A stretch of 64,000 nucleotides of DNA from assembly GCF_029867415.1 (NCBI RefSeq), contig NW_026706259.1, positions 1 through 64,000 of the forward strand, written 5' to 3'. Made by a program: the position numbers and the translations under genes. Shown piece by piece: positions 34,262 to 45,687 of this stretch; the stretch's first letter is position 1, and the number at the start of each line of letters is the position of its first letter. This stretch comes from Vicia villosa. Taxonomy: Eukaryota > Streptophyta > Magnoliopsida > Fabales > Fabaceae. Under the pieces are notes generated by a model, which saw only the letters and a program-made list of their open reading frames with translations, had not been told where the DNA came from and searched no databases.

Positions 34262-34417
34262 AACGGGGAGGTAAAGAAAACGACACCACAAGCTGCCTAC
34301 TCACCATCAAGATTCAACACCTCAAAGACACCGATCAGTCCAATCACTTTCTTCCAACAAGTGAGGGATGAGATGCTCGAAGACAGATTGGCAATAGCAG
34401 AGTTGAAACTTGACTAG
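34262..34417 (+). pseudogene. Short coding-like remnant at the left end of element C
   Basis: An open frame of 51 codons ending at TAG 34415-34417, with balanced codon use and a helical C-terminus (QQVRDEMLEDRLAIAELKL). It has no start codon and its upstream part overlaps the inferred LTR end of element A, so it is probably the 3' tail of a longer gene or of element C coding sequence cut by the insertion of A. I do not recognise a family. Confidence 0.3.
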
Positions 34418-35082
34418 ATTGTTTTCACATAGCTATTTATCTTTATAAATATTTTCCAAAACTTTATGACAGTTTCCTACTTCTAGGATTGTTGTCTCCT
34501 TGTGCTAATCAACCTATCATGGCTCTTTTTCAAAAATCAATGCAGCTTAGGCTCAAAAATCACTATTTTCACTTTTTCTGTTTTGAATACGTAAACGTCC
34601 CAATGATAATTTTGAATGAACATGTGCATTTGAATATGATTGATGTTTACCAGGAAAAACATGAATAGCATTCAGGAAATGTCCCAATTATCTGGACATC
34701 ATTCCATCAGAAGAAAATCCCCAAGAGAAACACATTTCTCAGCAAATTCCTCAAAAAGATTTTCTCTTCAAAAGAAGTCTTATACCCCAGCAGGTTTGTT
34801 CCAGATTACTATCTTCAAAAGGTGTGATCCCCGCACCCGGACTTGGTCAGATAGTGCATCGGAGGATTATACATCTCCCTCATTCCCATTTGAAAGGGCA
34901 TCAGAACTTCCAGCTACCTTTCATTCCCAAGTGATAGTCAAAGATCCTTCAACAGAGTACCGTGGTTCTCAAAGAATTTCCCCAGCCGAGGGTACTCAAA
35001 CAAGACAAAAGATCATCAACAATCACAATATAGTCATATTCAGATGACTGACGGAAATTTATTTTCCCAAATAGAAGCTTGA

Positions 35083-35206
35083 CATCACATCATACATCAT
35101 ACGTCCTACATCATACATCATACATCATACGTCATACATCATACGTCCTACATCATACATCATACATCATACATCATACATCATACATCATACATCATGC
35201 ATCATG
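35083..35206. repeat. CATCATACAT simple tandem array
   Basis: About 15 copies of CATCATA/CATCATACGTCCTA-type units in the 3' UTR of element C. An open frame of Thr/Ser/Tyr/His repeats across it is a by-product. Confidence 0.9.
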
Positions 35207-35444
35207 CGCATATTCATACACAACATCACATGCATATTTCTCCGGGAATATCTCACATTTACATGCATCATAAACATTGCATATCACTAACTTGATTTTT
35301 CAGGTAGACGGATATCTTCAACAAAGATGTTCTCAATCACATGCAGTGTTCACCTGAACTCCATGAACGGTTCTCTCAGATATAATCAAGCCGAAGATTC
35401 ATTCTGATCACTTACCAAACTCAAAAACAGACATTGCAGATCAA

Positions 35445-35732
35445 AGTCGATACCTCAGACGGTTCCAGAACGATCTAGCATCACAGATCTAAAGTTGATA
35501 CCTCAGACGGTTCCAGAACGATCTAACATCGCAGATCTAAAGTTGATACCTCAGACGGTTCCAGAACGATCTAGCATCATAGATCTAAAGTTGATACCTC
35601 AGACGGTTCCAAAACGATCTAACATTGCAGATCTAAAGTCGATACCTCAGACGGTTCAAGAACGATCTAACATCAAAGATCTAAAGCTGATACCTCAGAC
35701 GGTTCCACAATGATCAACTTTCAAAACCTAAA
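35445..35732. repeat. 48-bp tandem repeat array (6 copies) in element C 3' UTR
   Basis: Units start at 35445, 35493, 35541, 35589, 35637 and 35685, with a decayed seventh after 35733. Each reads GATACCTCAGACGGTTCC..., ends with a GATCT...AGATC dyad, and differs from its neighbours at a few positions. The exact 48-bp period (16 codons) leaves frames open; no protein is implied. Confidence 0.9.
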
Positions 35733-36023
35733 CTTAAAGCGGCAACCTTGGACGGTTCCGAAACAGTCAACACAAAGACATTCAAATCCTTCATCAAGAT
35801 ATAATCAATGGATTCATCCTGATGAACAAACCATCAACACATTTACCAGGTGGCATCTGAAAGCCCATCTCAGGTAATGTTTCAATCTGCCAACAACATT
35901 TCGCAGACGACATTCAAATGCAACTTCCAACATCTCTTCTGATCAAGGTAAGTGCAATTTTTCAGGGCATCTAAATATTCAATCATCTTCTACCTTCAGA
36001 TTTCAGACAATCTCTTCAGGTTT

Positions 36024-36045
36024 AAGAAGATTGAATAGGGGCAAC
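36024..36045 (+). other. Polypurine tract of element C
   Basis: AAGAAGATTGAATAGGGGCAAC directly before TGTTATACCC. Compare AAACTTAAATAGGGGCATC in A and B. Confidence 0.75.
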
Positions 36046-36670
36046 TGTTATACCCAAAATTTGCCCGCATCTTTTTTCAAGAAAACTCCAATCTGGAAAT
36101 TAAGAGTCAAATATAATCATGGATTTTTATTTCAACAAATATCCTGACATATGAAATACTTAGTTTTTAGAATTTTTCTTATACAGTAATTTGGCTTGCA
36201 GTTGAATTTATTCTTACGCAAACGCCAAATACTGTTTATTAATTCACACATGCTATTTTATTTATTTACAGATAAATAGTACTGACACAATTGGTACAGA
36301 GTTAAATCTTTTTGCAGGCGCAAAATCAGGAAACTCAGACTGTACTGGTAACAAGTAGATTATTATTATATTTTGTTTCCCACTAATTTTTGTACTATAT
36401 TCCATTATTTTCAAAAATCTTTTCAAATCTCTTTTCCAAAAATCAAATCCTAACTTTATTCTCTACATCTCTCTTTTTCCCAACACTATCATACACTTTC
36501 TTTCAAATCTTACTTCCACTCAAATATTCCTTTTGTACGGAATCACATCATTCCCCAACGTCTCTATCCTTCTTTCCACTCTACAAATACCTCTCATTTT
36601 TTCATAAAAATCTCACATCAAATTCTAATTCATCTCTCAAATTTCTACTTCATAATTTTTCCCCGACAAA

Positions 36671-36838
36671 ATGGCGAAGCGGTGGGAAACGTGTTTTCTT
36701 ATGATCATCACCATTGCTACGGTGATCATGTCTTTCTTCTGTCTACATAGCCCGGAACACTATGGATCTGGGATGCTTATGCTCCCAATCATCTACATGT
36801 TACTATTTGTAGCATGGGTTATCAATCGTCATTCTTAA
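36671..36838 (+). CDS. 55-residue two-membrane-segment small ORF in U3 of element C
   Basis: ATG at 36671 in a good context (AAAATGG), stop TAA at 36836-36838. The product has a basic N-terminus (MAKRW), a hydrophobic segment at about residues 8-25, a polar turn (HSPEHYGSG) and a second hydrophobic segment at about 34-50, then NRHS. The 250 bp upstream are strongly pyrimidine-rich with a weak TATA-like CTACAAATAC at 36581-36590. It is not part of any known Ogre gene that I recognise. It may be a captured host exon, an element-specific membrane micropeptide, or chance. Real coding status is uncertain. Confidence 0.35.
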   Translation: MAKRWETCFLMIITIATVIMSFFCLHSPEHYGSGMLMLPIIYMLLFVAWVINRHS

Positions 36839-38450
36839 AATTTGCCGTATTTCTTATTTCTTAAATGTACTGTTTATTCGTACTGTTCAATATAGTATGT
36901 AATATTTGTACTGTCAGTATTAAATGTTGTACTATTTGTCATAGTATTGCTTAATTACTCAGATAATATTTTGTGTGTTTTCTGCCAGTCAAATATTCAT
37001 TTTTCTATGCATTAAATGATTTTCAGGGTTATTATCGGTAATTTTGCCCGCATACAGTAAATATTAGTTATTTATTATGTCTGTGTTTTTGTTAACAAGT
37101 CATGTAAATAAACTTTCATTTTTCACATAAAACAAAAACAAAAACAACAAAAAAAGAAAATTAACTTTGACTGTTGATTTTTCATTCTAACTGCTACGTC
37201 AATATCTGAACAGTCAATTGACAGCCAAACTGCTGGCAATACAATTCTCAGTGTTTTGTACCATCAATCAAATCAATATTTCACAATTCAAAATTCCAAG
37301 ATTTTTGTTCTAGAAGTCTTCTGAATATCACGCGATTAGCAGAGACTCAACACTGCACAAAAATCAGGTACGCTTAACTGTCTCCTACACAAACAGTCCC
37401 TGACTAGGGTTTTCTTGTTTTTACAGGAGAAACAAGTTTTTGAGACCTCAAATGGATTTCATGCACATCCATATATCTCAAAGTACCATCATACAAATTT
37501 TCAAACTTCAATCCACTCAGACGCACCGTCAGCAGCTCAAACAGTCAACAGACGACCCGTTTGACCAAAAAGTCAACAGACAGTCAAAAATGAAATTTTT
37601 TGTCAAAGTCCATATTTTGTCAAAGGATTCATCATTTGATCATTGGATGATCATAATTCATCAAGGAAAGATCAAAAATCAACAAAACCCTAAGATTCAA
37701 AATTAGGGTTTTTGCCTGAAAAGTCAACTCAACTTTGACTGGTCATAACTCTCTCATCCTTCATCCAAAAAATTCAAACCAAAGCTCATTTTGAAGGAAA
37801 TTCAATTATCTTTCAAATGCAATTGATCCCATGGTCATTGCATTCACCATTTGAAAAATATGACCAAAGACATTACAGGTCATTTTCAAAGTCAACAAAA
37901 AGACACTTTTTTCAAAAGGACACACAAGGAGCATCAAAAATCATTTTGACATGAGACCAAAGACATTGGTTAGAGGACTCTTTGAGGTTTCCAAAAAGTG
38001 AAAGAACTCCTTCATATGACAAAAATTGAGGGATTTACACCTTGTTGAATTTGGCTAAATTTTGGGAAAATGCATGAAATCAACATTGCTCAAAAATGTA
38101 TTTTTTCCAAATGGGGCCAAGTTTTCATGATTCAAACATCATTTCCATAATATTATGGGCCTCCCACGACCAAGACAAGGTCCATACCATTTTTATCCAT
38201 TTTTGGCATAATTTTATCTTATTTTAAGATTAAATTAAAAGGAAAAATGAATGGATAATGGTTAGCTTACAATCTAAGCATGACTCACCCAAGGAATCTC
38301 TGATTTTCTGCAGAGAATTGAAGAGCAAGGCAAGAGCATTGAAGAGAAGAAGACTTGGTCAACAATTCAATGGTTTTTAATATAAAAAAAATCAAGAATT
38401 CCACAAAGGCAACTAAAGGCTTCTTAGCTTCAATTCTAAGCACTTCAATG

Positions 38451-38459
38451 CCTATATAT
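38451..38459 (+). promoter_or_regulatory. TATA box of element C LTR
   Basis: CCTATATATAGGC, in the position and context (GCCTATA...) seen in A and B LTRs. Start site inferred near 38490. Confidence 0.5.
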
Positions 38460-40723
38460 AGGCTACAATACTTCAGCAATGAAGAGAGAACGAATTCAGA
38501 ATCAAACTCTTGCTTGTAATACATTTGTAACCTCCTAAAATATTCAAAGAATTTTGAAATTCGAATTCTAAGTTTAAGTTAGTTTCAATACAAAATAAAC
38601 ACTCAAACACGTTCCTTGAACTTCACTGAATCTATCCAGATCATTTGCAAGCTTTGAAACTCATTGAATCAAATACTACAGGTCACAATTTGTCCAAACT
38701 AAAACTGACTTGTATCTCATAACACAAGCATATCTAGCACGATGTAGACATATATTTGAACTTGGTGTGGTGTGTAGATCATTTCTGGAACTTTAATTGA
38801 GTTTTAGACGCTTACACACGAAGTTACCATTCTAGGGTTCATAATCTCAAAACTAGGGCTTTCTGAAATAGGCAAAATTAGAGGATCTAAGTGGTACCAT
38901 TGAGTTCGTATGGATCAGACGAGTTGAATGGATAGGTCGCGCCAAATTTATTTTTACGTTTGACCCTATTCGCTATTTTGCAGGTTTAAGCATCATGTAT
39001 TATAGCGCTTTTTTACAAAAGCGCTGTTATAAGTGTTGTCTGGAGGTTGAAGACGAAGACGTGTCTTCCCCCCATTGGTTCAGACGCGCGCGTGTTTTTT
39101 TTGAATTTGTCTCTGATTCTGTGCTTTGCAGGTGTAACTTTTACCACGTGCCTCAATGTCTGGACCATCTGATCTCATTTAATGAACCATCCAACGCCTC
39201 AGAATGAATCCTCATACCATGGACTCTCAGATTAATCACACATGATCATGTATCCTTTTATTTCCTATTTTATTTTAATTTTCTTTGCAAAATTAATTAA
39301 AAATAGTTTTAAAAATCCAAAAAATACACAAAATATTTTTAGACTTCTAAAATAATATATTATTTTCTGAAATAAAAATATTTTATTTTTCTTCAAAATT
39401 TCAATATTTTGCATAATTAATTAGTATATATTTATATATTTTCTTTTTAATTATTCTAACCAATCAAAAAATCATAAAAAAAATTGTTCTTTATATAAAA
39501 TATTGTTTATATATTATAAACTAATTTTGTACATATTTTGAATAATTTTCTCTCTAAGTTTTAATTATTTGTATAATTATTTGCATAATTATGTTTTAAT
39601 TAGCTTAATCAATTTCAAATCAATTTCAAAAATTCCAAAAAAATTAGTTTTGTTTTAAAATTAATTGACAAATATTTTGTACATATTTTAAACTTAATTT
39701 CTAGGTTTAAATCTATTTTCATCTTTTTTCTTCATTTTAATTTAATTAATCATGCATTAATTATAATTAAAATCAATCATAAAAAAATCCAAAAATATGC
39801 CTTTTATTTTTCTTGCAATTTAAATTCCTAGATAAATGTATAGGATGTCAAATTCATGTAAATAGGCTAGTTTACATTTCCTGCACAATCGATGTAATAG
39901 CGTAGATTTACTTTCCGCACTTTACATTTCCGCATTTTAATTTCCAGCAAATATAAACTGCGTGTATGTCAAAGATAAAATTGAACCGTTAGATCACTAA
40001 CTCCAAAAGATAAAATATCTGAATTCAAACACAAATCACATTTGCACCTCTTAAGGTAATCCTTTCTCATTCTTTTCAAAATCAAAGTCAAAATTCTACT
40101 GTTTCGAGTACAAAATCGAACCTTTTGTTTGTATCCGGTGAAAGGATAGATTTTTAAAGGAAATAGGATAAAGACCTTACAACTCAGGGTAGACCTCCTA
40201 GTTTGCTTGCTCAAATCAAAACAAACAAAATTCTCATACAATGTTGTTTTTCAAAACTTTCCAAAAAGACAATACTTTGTATACATCCAAACACGGATCA
40301 TTACAAAGTTAACGTTCTTTTCAAAACATCTTTCGAAAGATAAACAAACATTTTGTATACATCCACACAAGGATCATTACAAATTCAATTTACAAAGGTA
40401 TTTGAAACCACATATGAGCATTCTAAAGCAATTGAAAAATGATCGAAAAACAAGTGAGCTAAGCAAACTTAAGAGCCCATGGATAACCATGGATACAAAG
40501 GGTGCTAACACCTTCCCTTTGTATAACCTACCCCCTTACCCAGAATTTCTTAAAGGTCTTTTTTCTGTTTCTTTTATAAACCTTTCCTTAATTGGATAAA
40601 ATAAAAGGTCGGTGGCGACTCTGTGAATTTTCAAAAAAATGCGAAAGCATAAGCGATAAAAAAGAGTCAGTTCACGTATCTCTCCCGCTCAGAGGTATGG
40701 CCCGAGAAAAACGGAGGTCCACA

Positions 40724-40799
40724 GTGTGTATGCACCAATCACGTGAGTTTAGTTCGAATATTTATCTTTGCAGTTTATGAGCTACGTTTAATTATTAGT
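40724..40799. other. Short unassigned spacer
   Basis: Between the inferred end of the element C LTR and the next LTR. No feature is seen. It may belong to either LTR or be old flanking DNA. Confidence 0.3.
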
Positions 40800-43341
40800 T
40801 GTCACTCCCTATTTTACTAACCACGCAATTATATAACAGTTATATTGTGCGGAAATTAAAAGGAAGAAAATAAACCTAGAACTATTACAAGGCTTTGGGG
40901 CAGTTACATAATAGAGGAGGAATGGAGCGCGAAAATAAACCCTAACTATTACAAAAAAAAACCTTGGAAACCTATACATTGATTTCTAGAATTTAAATGG
41001 CTGAAAATAAATAATTAAATAAAGGCAGAAATTAAATAAAACAAAAATTAAATAAAGGCAGAAATTAAATAAAACAAAAATTAAAGGCATGATTTCTAGA
41101 ATTTAAATGGCTGAAAATAAATAATTAAATAAAGGAAAAAATTAAATAAAGGGAGAAATTAAATAAAAACAAAAATTAAATAAAGGCGGAAATTAAATAA
41201 AACAAAAATTAAAGGCATGCGACATACACTGGAGTGGGAGATGAGAAGAGAATTCGCGGATGAATTTAGGAAAATCAGGGGTAAAAGTATAAGCCTAAAA
41301 ATAAAATGTTAGCCTAATGGAGAGAACACCAACCCTACAGTTAATGGGCAACAGTTACTAATGTGTGATTTTTAGGGTAATCTACGAACCTAAAATTATT
41401 TAACCTAAAATTAAATATTAAACCAAAATTAGTTAAAATTATCAAACCTAAAACCTAATTGTAACTAATTTAATTAAAACTAAAATTGATTAACTAATTT
41501 AATTATTAAAAAAAACTAATTATATTAACTAAAAAAAAGTAAATTTGTTGTTATTAAAAAAAACTAAGGTTTTTTTTAAAAGGATTAAAAAAAAGGGTTT
41601 AATTAGAAAGAGAATATAAGAAAAATAGTTATAAAACAAAAATAGGATTAAAAAAAACGTGGGCGTGTAGGATCATGTGTGCATGGCCTATGAGGTTCCA
41701 TGGTGGACTTTCCACTCCTGGCGCATTGGATTTGTTGGGGCAAGGATCAGATGGCTGGAGTGTAAGAGAGTATGGTGTGTGCCCTTGCGTGAGGTGCGCT
41801 GGATTCTGGGGGGAGGTCTTTGTAAAAATAAATTTGTCACAAAGCAGATTCGAACCTGCCCCCTTTGTGCCATCAGTCTCTTTCTCTAGCCAATCGTATC
41901 ATTTGATTTCGCTGTTATGAATATCATCATCAAATAATAAATAAAAAAAAGTAACACTCAGATAACTAATTAAAAACTGAGTCAGAATGGCTTCCCTGTC
42001 TGTTGACTAGTGAATCAGACCCTGTCACGCGTATGGAGAGAGAATTGAAATTCTGACTGGCCAATCATGGCTTGATACGCAGGGAGAGAGAGTCAAAGTG
42101 GATGATGAGTGGCCAATAGTACCTTCGCGCGCGTATCTTGCAGGTTCTGAAATTCAAATGGGTGAATCACGTGGTGCCACGTCCGAGCCTCTGTGGCCAA
42201 GAAACTCTGCCGCCGGAACAATAGATTTCGTCATCTTCTCCGACAGAGTGGTCTGAGCGAACCTGCGAAATTGCATCAAAACGAATAGGAAAAAGACCCG
42301 GATCCACTAATTGATAGGGTGCGAATCCAATGTAGCCATTATTTTAGCCTTAAACGCACGGTAACTATGAGTACGAAGTAACCCGAGCTCCATGCCCTAA
42401 CAATGGCATACACTCTTCCTTGCATAAAACCTCATGAGCAATGGTTCAAATCGGCCCCAGATATCATCATGATCATAAATACATCAATAGAAATTGTTTA
42501 TGTTGCATGAATTAAGGATTTAAAATTTGAAACAAAAAGCAAACCGGTGGTGCTTGGATAGGGCATTTGGACGTGCATGCTGCTTCAAGGACGACACGGG
42601 AATGAGGGCAAGAGAAATTTTCATGTTCTAGGACTTTTTGGAAAGCTCCAAATGTCCTCTACAAGCCACTTTGGAACCTTTTTCCCATTTGGAGATTTTA
42701 TCTTGATGATATGGCTCTTGAGAAAAACTTGCTTTTTGCGAGCTTCTAGAAGGACCTGTAATCTTTGGACTATATCTCTCAAATAAAGCATTTTTAGACT
42801 TGGCTTGTGAGAGACAAAGTTGTAGAGAATTCAATTTCCTTCAAGATGAGCTTTGGATGGGAAATTTCTGATGTTCCATGTGGATGTTATGGCTGGTCAA
42901 AGTTTAGTTGACTTTCTCCAATGAAACCCTAATTTAGAAACTTTAGGTTTTGTTGATTTCTAAACTTTCCTTGATGAATCATGATCAATACTTGATCAAA
43001 TGATGAATGATACTTCAAAATAAGGTTGTTGACAAAAAATCAGGAGTTTTGACTGTATTTTGATCACAGTTGACTTTTATGTCAAACTAGTCGACTATTG
43101 ACTTTCTAAGTAATTGAGTGGTCAATCCTTGGAATTGAAACCTGAATTTTGTCATGGAGATAGTTTGAAACATCATAAGCCATATGAAATGTATTGGAGC
43201 CTTTGATTCATTGGTTTTCTTCAGAGAAATCAAAACTCTAATTTTTTGAGCCATTTGTTTAGGAGAATGTGTCTTTGAGTCTTGAGTCTTGGTATGAGCT
43301 TGAATAAGAGAAATGGGATGGGCAAATTTTGGGGTATGACA
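40800..43341 (-). repeat. Minus-strand Ogre-like LTR (solo or truncated)
   Basis: On the minus strand it begins TGTCATACCCCAAAATTTGCC at 43341, like the other Ogre LTR starts, and resembles the U3 of element B over its first 800 bp (AGTCAA-rich blocks). It may end at 40800 (GGGAGTGACA). No PPT or coding region adjoins it. Flanks CTTAG (right) and TTAGT (left) do not form a duplication. It holds a tRNA-like B-box piece near 41847 and a duplicated 110-bp A/T-rich unit. No gene is seen. Confidence 0.55.
40981..41220. repeat. 110-bp A/T-rich direct duplication
   Basis: GATTTCTAGAATTTAAATGG begins at 40981 and again at 41091. Each copy is followed by several AATTAAATAAAGGCAGAA-like short repeats. 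Confidence 0.7.
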
Positions 43342-45687
43342 CTTAGGTATTCAGCGAGGTGGTCGTTCTTGACTTGATATTCACCTGAGATGTGGGATGC
43401 TACCAGCTGAGAGTCGGTGAATACTTCGATCTCCTCAGCTTCGACGTCGTTGGCGAGGCACAATCCCACGAGAAGTGCTTCGTACTCCGCCTGGTTATTG
43501 GAGGTGGGAAAAGATAGGGAGAGTGATACCTCTATCAGGGTTCCTTCTCCGTTCCCTAAGATGATGCCTGCCCCGCTTCTGGACGGGCTCGATGCTCCGT
43601 CCATATATAAGGTCCACTTCTTAGCGTCACAGGCTGATGTTTCGGGTTAAGCCATCTTGGCCACGAAGTCTGCCAGAACTTGTGCTTTTAGTGCTTTCCT
43701 CCCTTCGTACCTTATGTCGAATTCTGAAAGCTCTAGCGACCAGCGCAGCATTCTTCCGGCCATATCGGGACGTCCGAGCAACTATTTTATAGGTTGCTCG
43801 GTACGCACGACTATGGTGTGTGCTAAGAAGTAGTGTCTTAATCTCCTGGCCACATTGATTAACGTTATGGCAACTTTTTCTATCTGTTGGTATCTGACCT
43901 CGGGACCTTGGAGTGCTTTGCTTGTGAAATAGATGGGCTTCTGTCCTTCCCGAGTTTCTCGGATGAAGGCGGCGTTGATCGCTTCTGAGGCGACGACCAG
44001 GTATAGGTATAGGATTTCCCCAACGTCAGGTCTCGAGAGGACAGGTGGGCACGAGAGGGCTTGTTTGATATGGACGAGGGCGTGCTCGCATTCGTCCGTC
44101 CATTCGAACGCGGCCTCCTTCCGTAAAAGTTTGAAGAGGGTGAGAGCGTGCTGGGCCGACTTGGCTACGAACCTGGACAGCGACGTGAGCATTCCGTTCA
44201 AGGACTAGATAGATTTTTCGAGTTCGGTGTAGGGAAGTTTGAGAGAGCCCTACATTTGTCTGGGTTTGCTTCAATACCTCTTTTTGTTAAGTAGAAACCG
44301 AGGAATTTACCAGCTCGGACTCCGAACGTGCATTTTTCGGGGTTAAATCTCATTTTGCACTTCCGGGCATGCTCGAAGACTTTTTTGAGATGGAGTGCGT
44401 GATCGGTTTCCTCGTGGGATTTGACGATCCTGTCGTCCATGTATGCTTCGAGCATATCGCCAATTTCTGTCCGGAACATTTTGTTCATCATTCACTGGTA
44501 TGTTGCTCCAGCGTTCTTTAGGCCGAAGTGCATTACGTTGTAGTAATGGTTGCCTGATTCGGTCATGAAAGCTGTATATTTTTTATCTGTTTTAGACATG
44601 GGTATTTGGTTGTACCCAGAGTAGGCGTCCATAAATGATAATAATTTAAAACTGGTGGAATTATCTACTGATTTATCTATGTTCGGTAAAGGATAAGCAT
44701 CTTTTGGGCAAGCCCTATTACGAGGTCCCTAACAGCTAATTCAGCGGCGGCCGTCTATCCACATGCGCCATTTTCCATTGGATTTTTTCACAAGTACAAC
44801 ATTGGAGAGCCAAGTGGTATACTTGGCTTCCGATATGAATTTAGCCTTTAAGAGGTCCCTAACAGCTAATTTGGCGGTGACCGTCTTTTCAGGGGACTAT
44901 TTTCTTCTCCTCTGAGCGATGGCTTTACGGGCCGAATCGATTGTCAGGTGATGGCAGGCTACTTCCGGGTCAAGGCCGGGCATTTTGGTTGCGCTCCAGG
45001 CAAATAGGTCAGCATTCTCCCGGAGGCAGGCTTTGAGTTGTTTTCTGGCCACTTCGGGAAGATCCTTCCCGATCTTGACTCCTCTGGCCGGATCTTCCGG
45101 GATAGGGCGTAGGCCTTCTTCTTTTGATTTCTTCGCATAGGCCTTCCCCTTGGATTCTTTGTGGAGACGGCTATCTAGGTCGATAGTGTCGACGCGCGGC
45201 ATTGGTTTGTTGGCCCCGAAGCCTGCGTTGGTCGTTGCTTTATCTTGGAGTTGAGAGGCTGTTTTTATTGAGTTGAGACCTTTGGCGAATGCTTCGAAAC
45301 ATCTCCTGGCCGCTTCGATGTCTCCGTGGAGTGTGGCTACTTGTCCCTTTGTTGTGTAATACTTGAGTTAGAGGTGAACAATCGAGGGAACGGCAATCAG
45401 TTCAGCTAGCGTAGGCCGTCCCAAGATGCATTGGTAGATAGAGGGGCAATCGATGACCAGGAACTGGACTTTGACGGCCTGTCTGTTTCTGCTGACCCAA
45501 ATGAGACAATTAGCTCGACGAATCCCCACGGCTTTGCCACGGTTCCATTGAAGCCTTGTAGGTCGGAGCCTACGTAGGGCGTGAGGTGGCAGTCGTCCAG
45601 CTGTAACGTATTGAACAACTGGGAGTACATAATGTCTACCGAACTCCCTTGATCGACCAAAATTTGACGCACGTCGAAGTTGGCCAT
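43342..45687 (-). pseudogene. pol: Element D pol remnant (protease, RT, RNase H, aRNH)
   Basis: Pieces in order on the minus strand: protease (45687-45368) with VDQGSSVDIMY and, in another frame, ILGRPTLAE; the RT N-terminal part (45202-44897) with ADLFAW; RT palm (44491-44198) with YMDDRIVKS; RT end and RNase H (44201-43782) with YFTSKAL; and the second RNase H (43604-43342) with MDGASS, AEYEAL and FTDSQLV. The YMDD is followed by R where I is usual. The stretch 44500-44890 is scrambled and includes a 35-bp duplicated patch. Frameshifts and stops make this non-functional. It ends in mid-domain at 43341. Confidence 0.85.

Larger units (their letters stand above)
1..34285 (+). mobile_element. 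Ogre-type Ty3/gypsy element A (3' portion, split by element B)
   Basis: This is the 3' half of a very large LTR retrotransposon reading on the + strand: end of the gag-pol intron, pol, a 2.4-kb 3' UTR, a polypurine tract and the 3' LTR. The 5' LTR, ORF1 and gag-pro lie left of the window. The LTR is interrupted at 7405 by complete element B and resumes at 29664, which is supported by the GAAGG duplication on both sides of B. Pol has reverse transcriptase, RNase H, a second archaeal-like RNase H and integrase, the order typical of the Tat/Ogre lineage. The right end (about 34285) is inferred from an ...ACGACA end about 270 bp after a motif shared with the other LTR ends, so it may be off by several bases. 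Confidence 0.85.
29664..34285 (+). repeat. Element A 3' LTR, second part, with right copy of GAAGG duplication
   Basis: It resumes element A after B; the first five bases (GAAGG) are the duplicated target. It contains Gln/Asn-coding trinucleotide stretches (29770-30120) and arrays of short LTR motifs (31570-33345). Near the end it has GGGTGTTTAAACACTTCCC...TATAACC (about 34010), the counterpart of GGTGCTAA.ACCTTCCC...TATAACC near the ends of the B and C LTRs. The end near 34285 is approximate. Confidence 0.65.
34286..40723 (+). mobile_element. Ogre-like element C, 3' end only (3' UTR, PPT, LTR)
   Basis: What remains is a 3' UTR with two tandem arrays, a polypurine tract (TTGAATAGGGGCAAC) and an LTR starting TGTTATACCC at 36046. 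No pol is present; the left side abuts the 3' LTR of element A, which suggests A inserted into C and that the rest of C lies left of the window. The right end is set at the CCACA at 40719-40723 by analogy with other LTR ends and is uncertain. Confidence 0.65.
36046..40723 (+). repeat. Element C LTR (about 4.7 kb)
   Basis: It starts TGTTATACCCAAAATTTGCC. A TATA box lies at 38451 and the shared motif GGGTGCTAACACCTTCCC...TATAACC at about 40500, followed by GGTGGCGACTCT. No large gene. A TM-type small ORF lies in its U3 (36671). The stretch 39240-39800 is very A/T-rich with nothing recognisable. Confidence 0.65.

Noticed and set aside
34290..34300. Exact right end of element A LTR
   Set aside because: CGACA (34285), CACCA (34288) and CCACA (34290) are all possible; without the left duplication no choice can be proven.
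35079..35273. Thr/Ser/Tyr/His-repeat peptide
   Set aside because: Translation of the CATCATACAT simple array.
40794..40798. ATTAG as a possible partner of ATTAG at 48121-48125 (target duplication of element D)
   Set aside because: The sequence following 40798 is not the element D LTR end, so the match is most likely chance in A/T-rich DNA.
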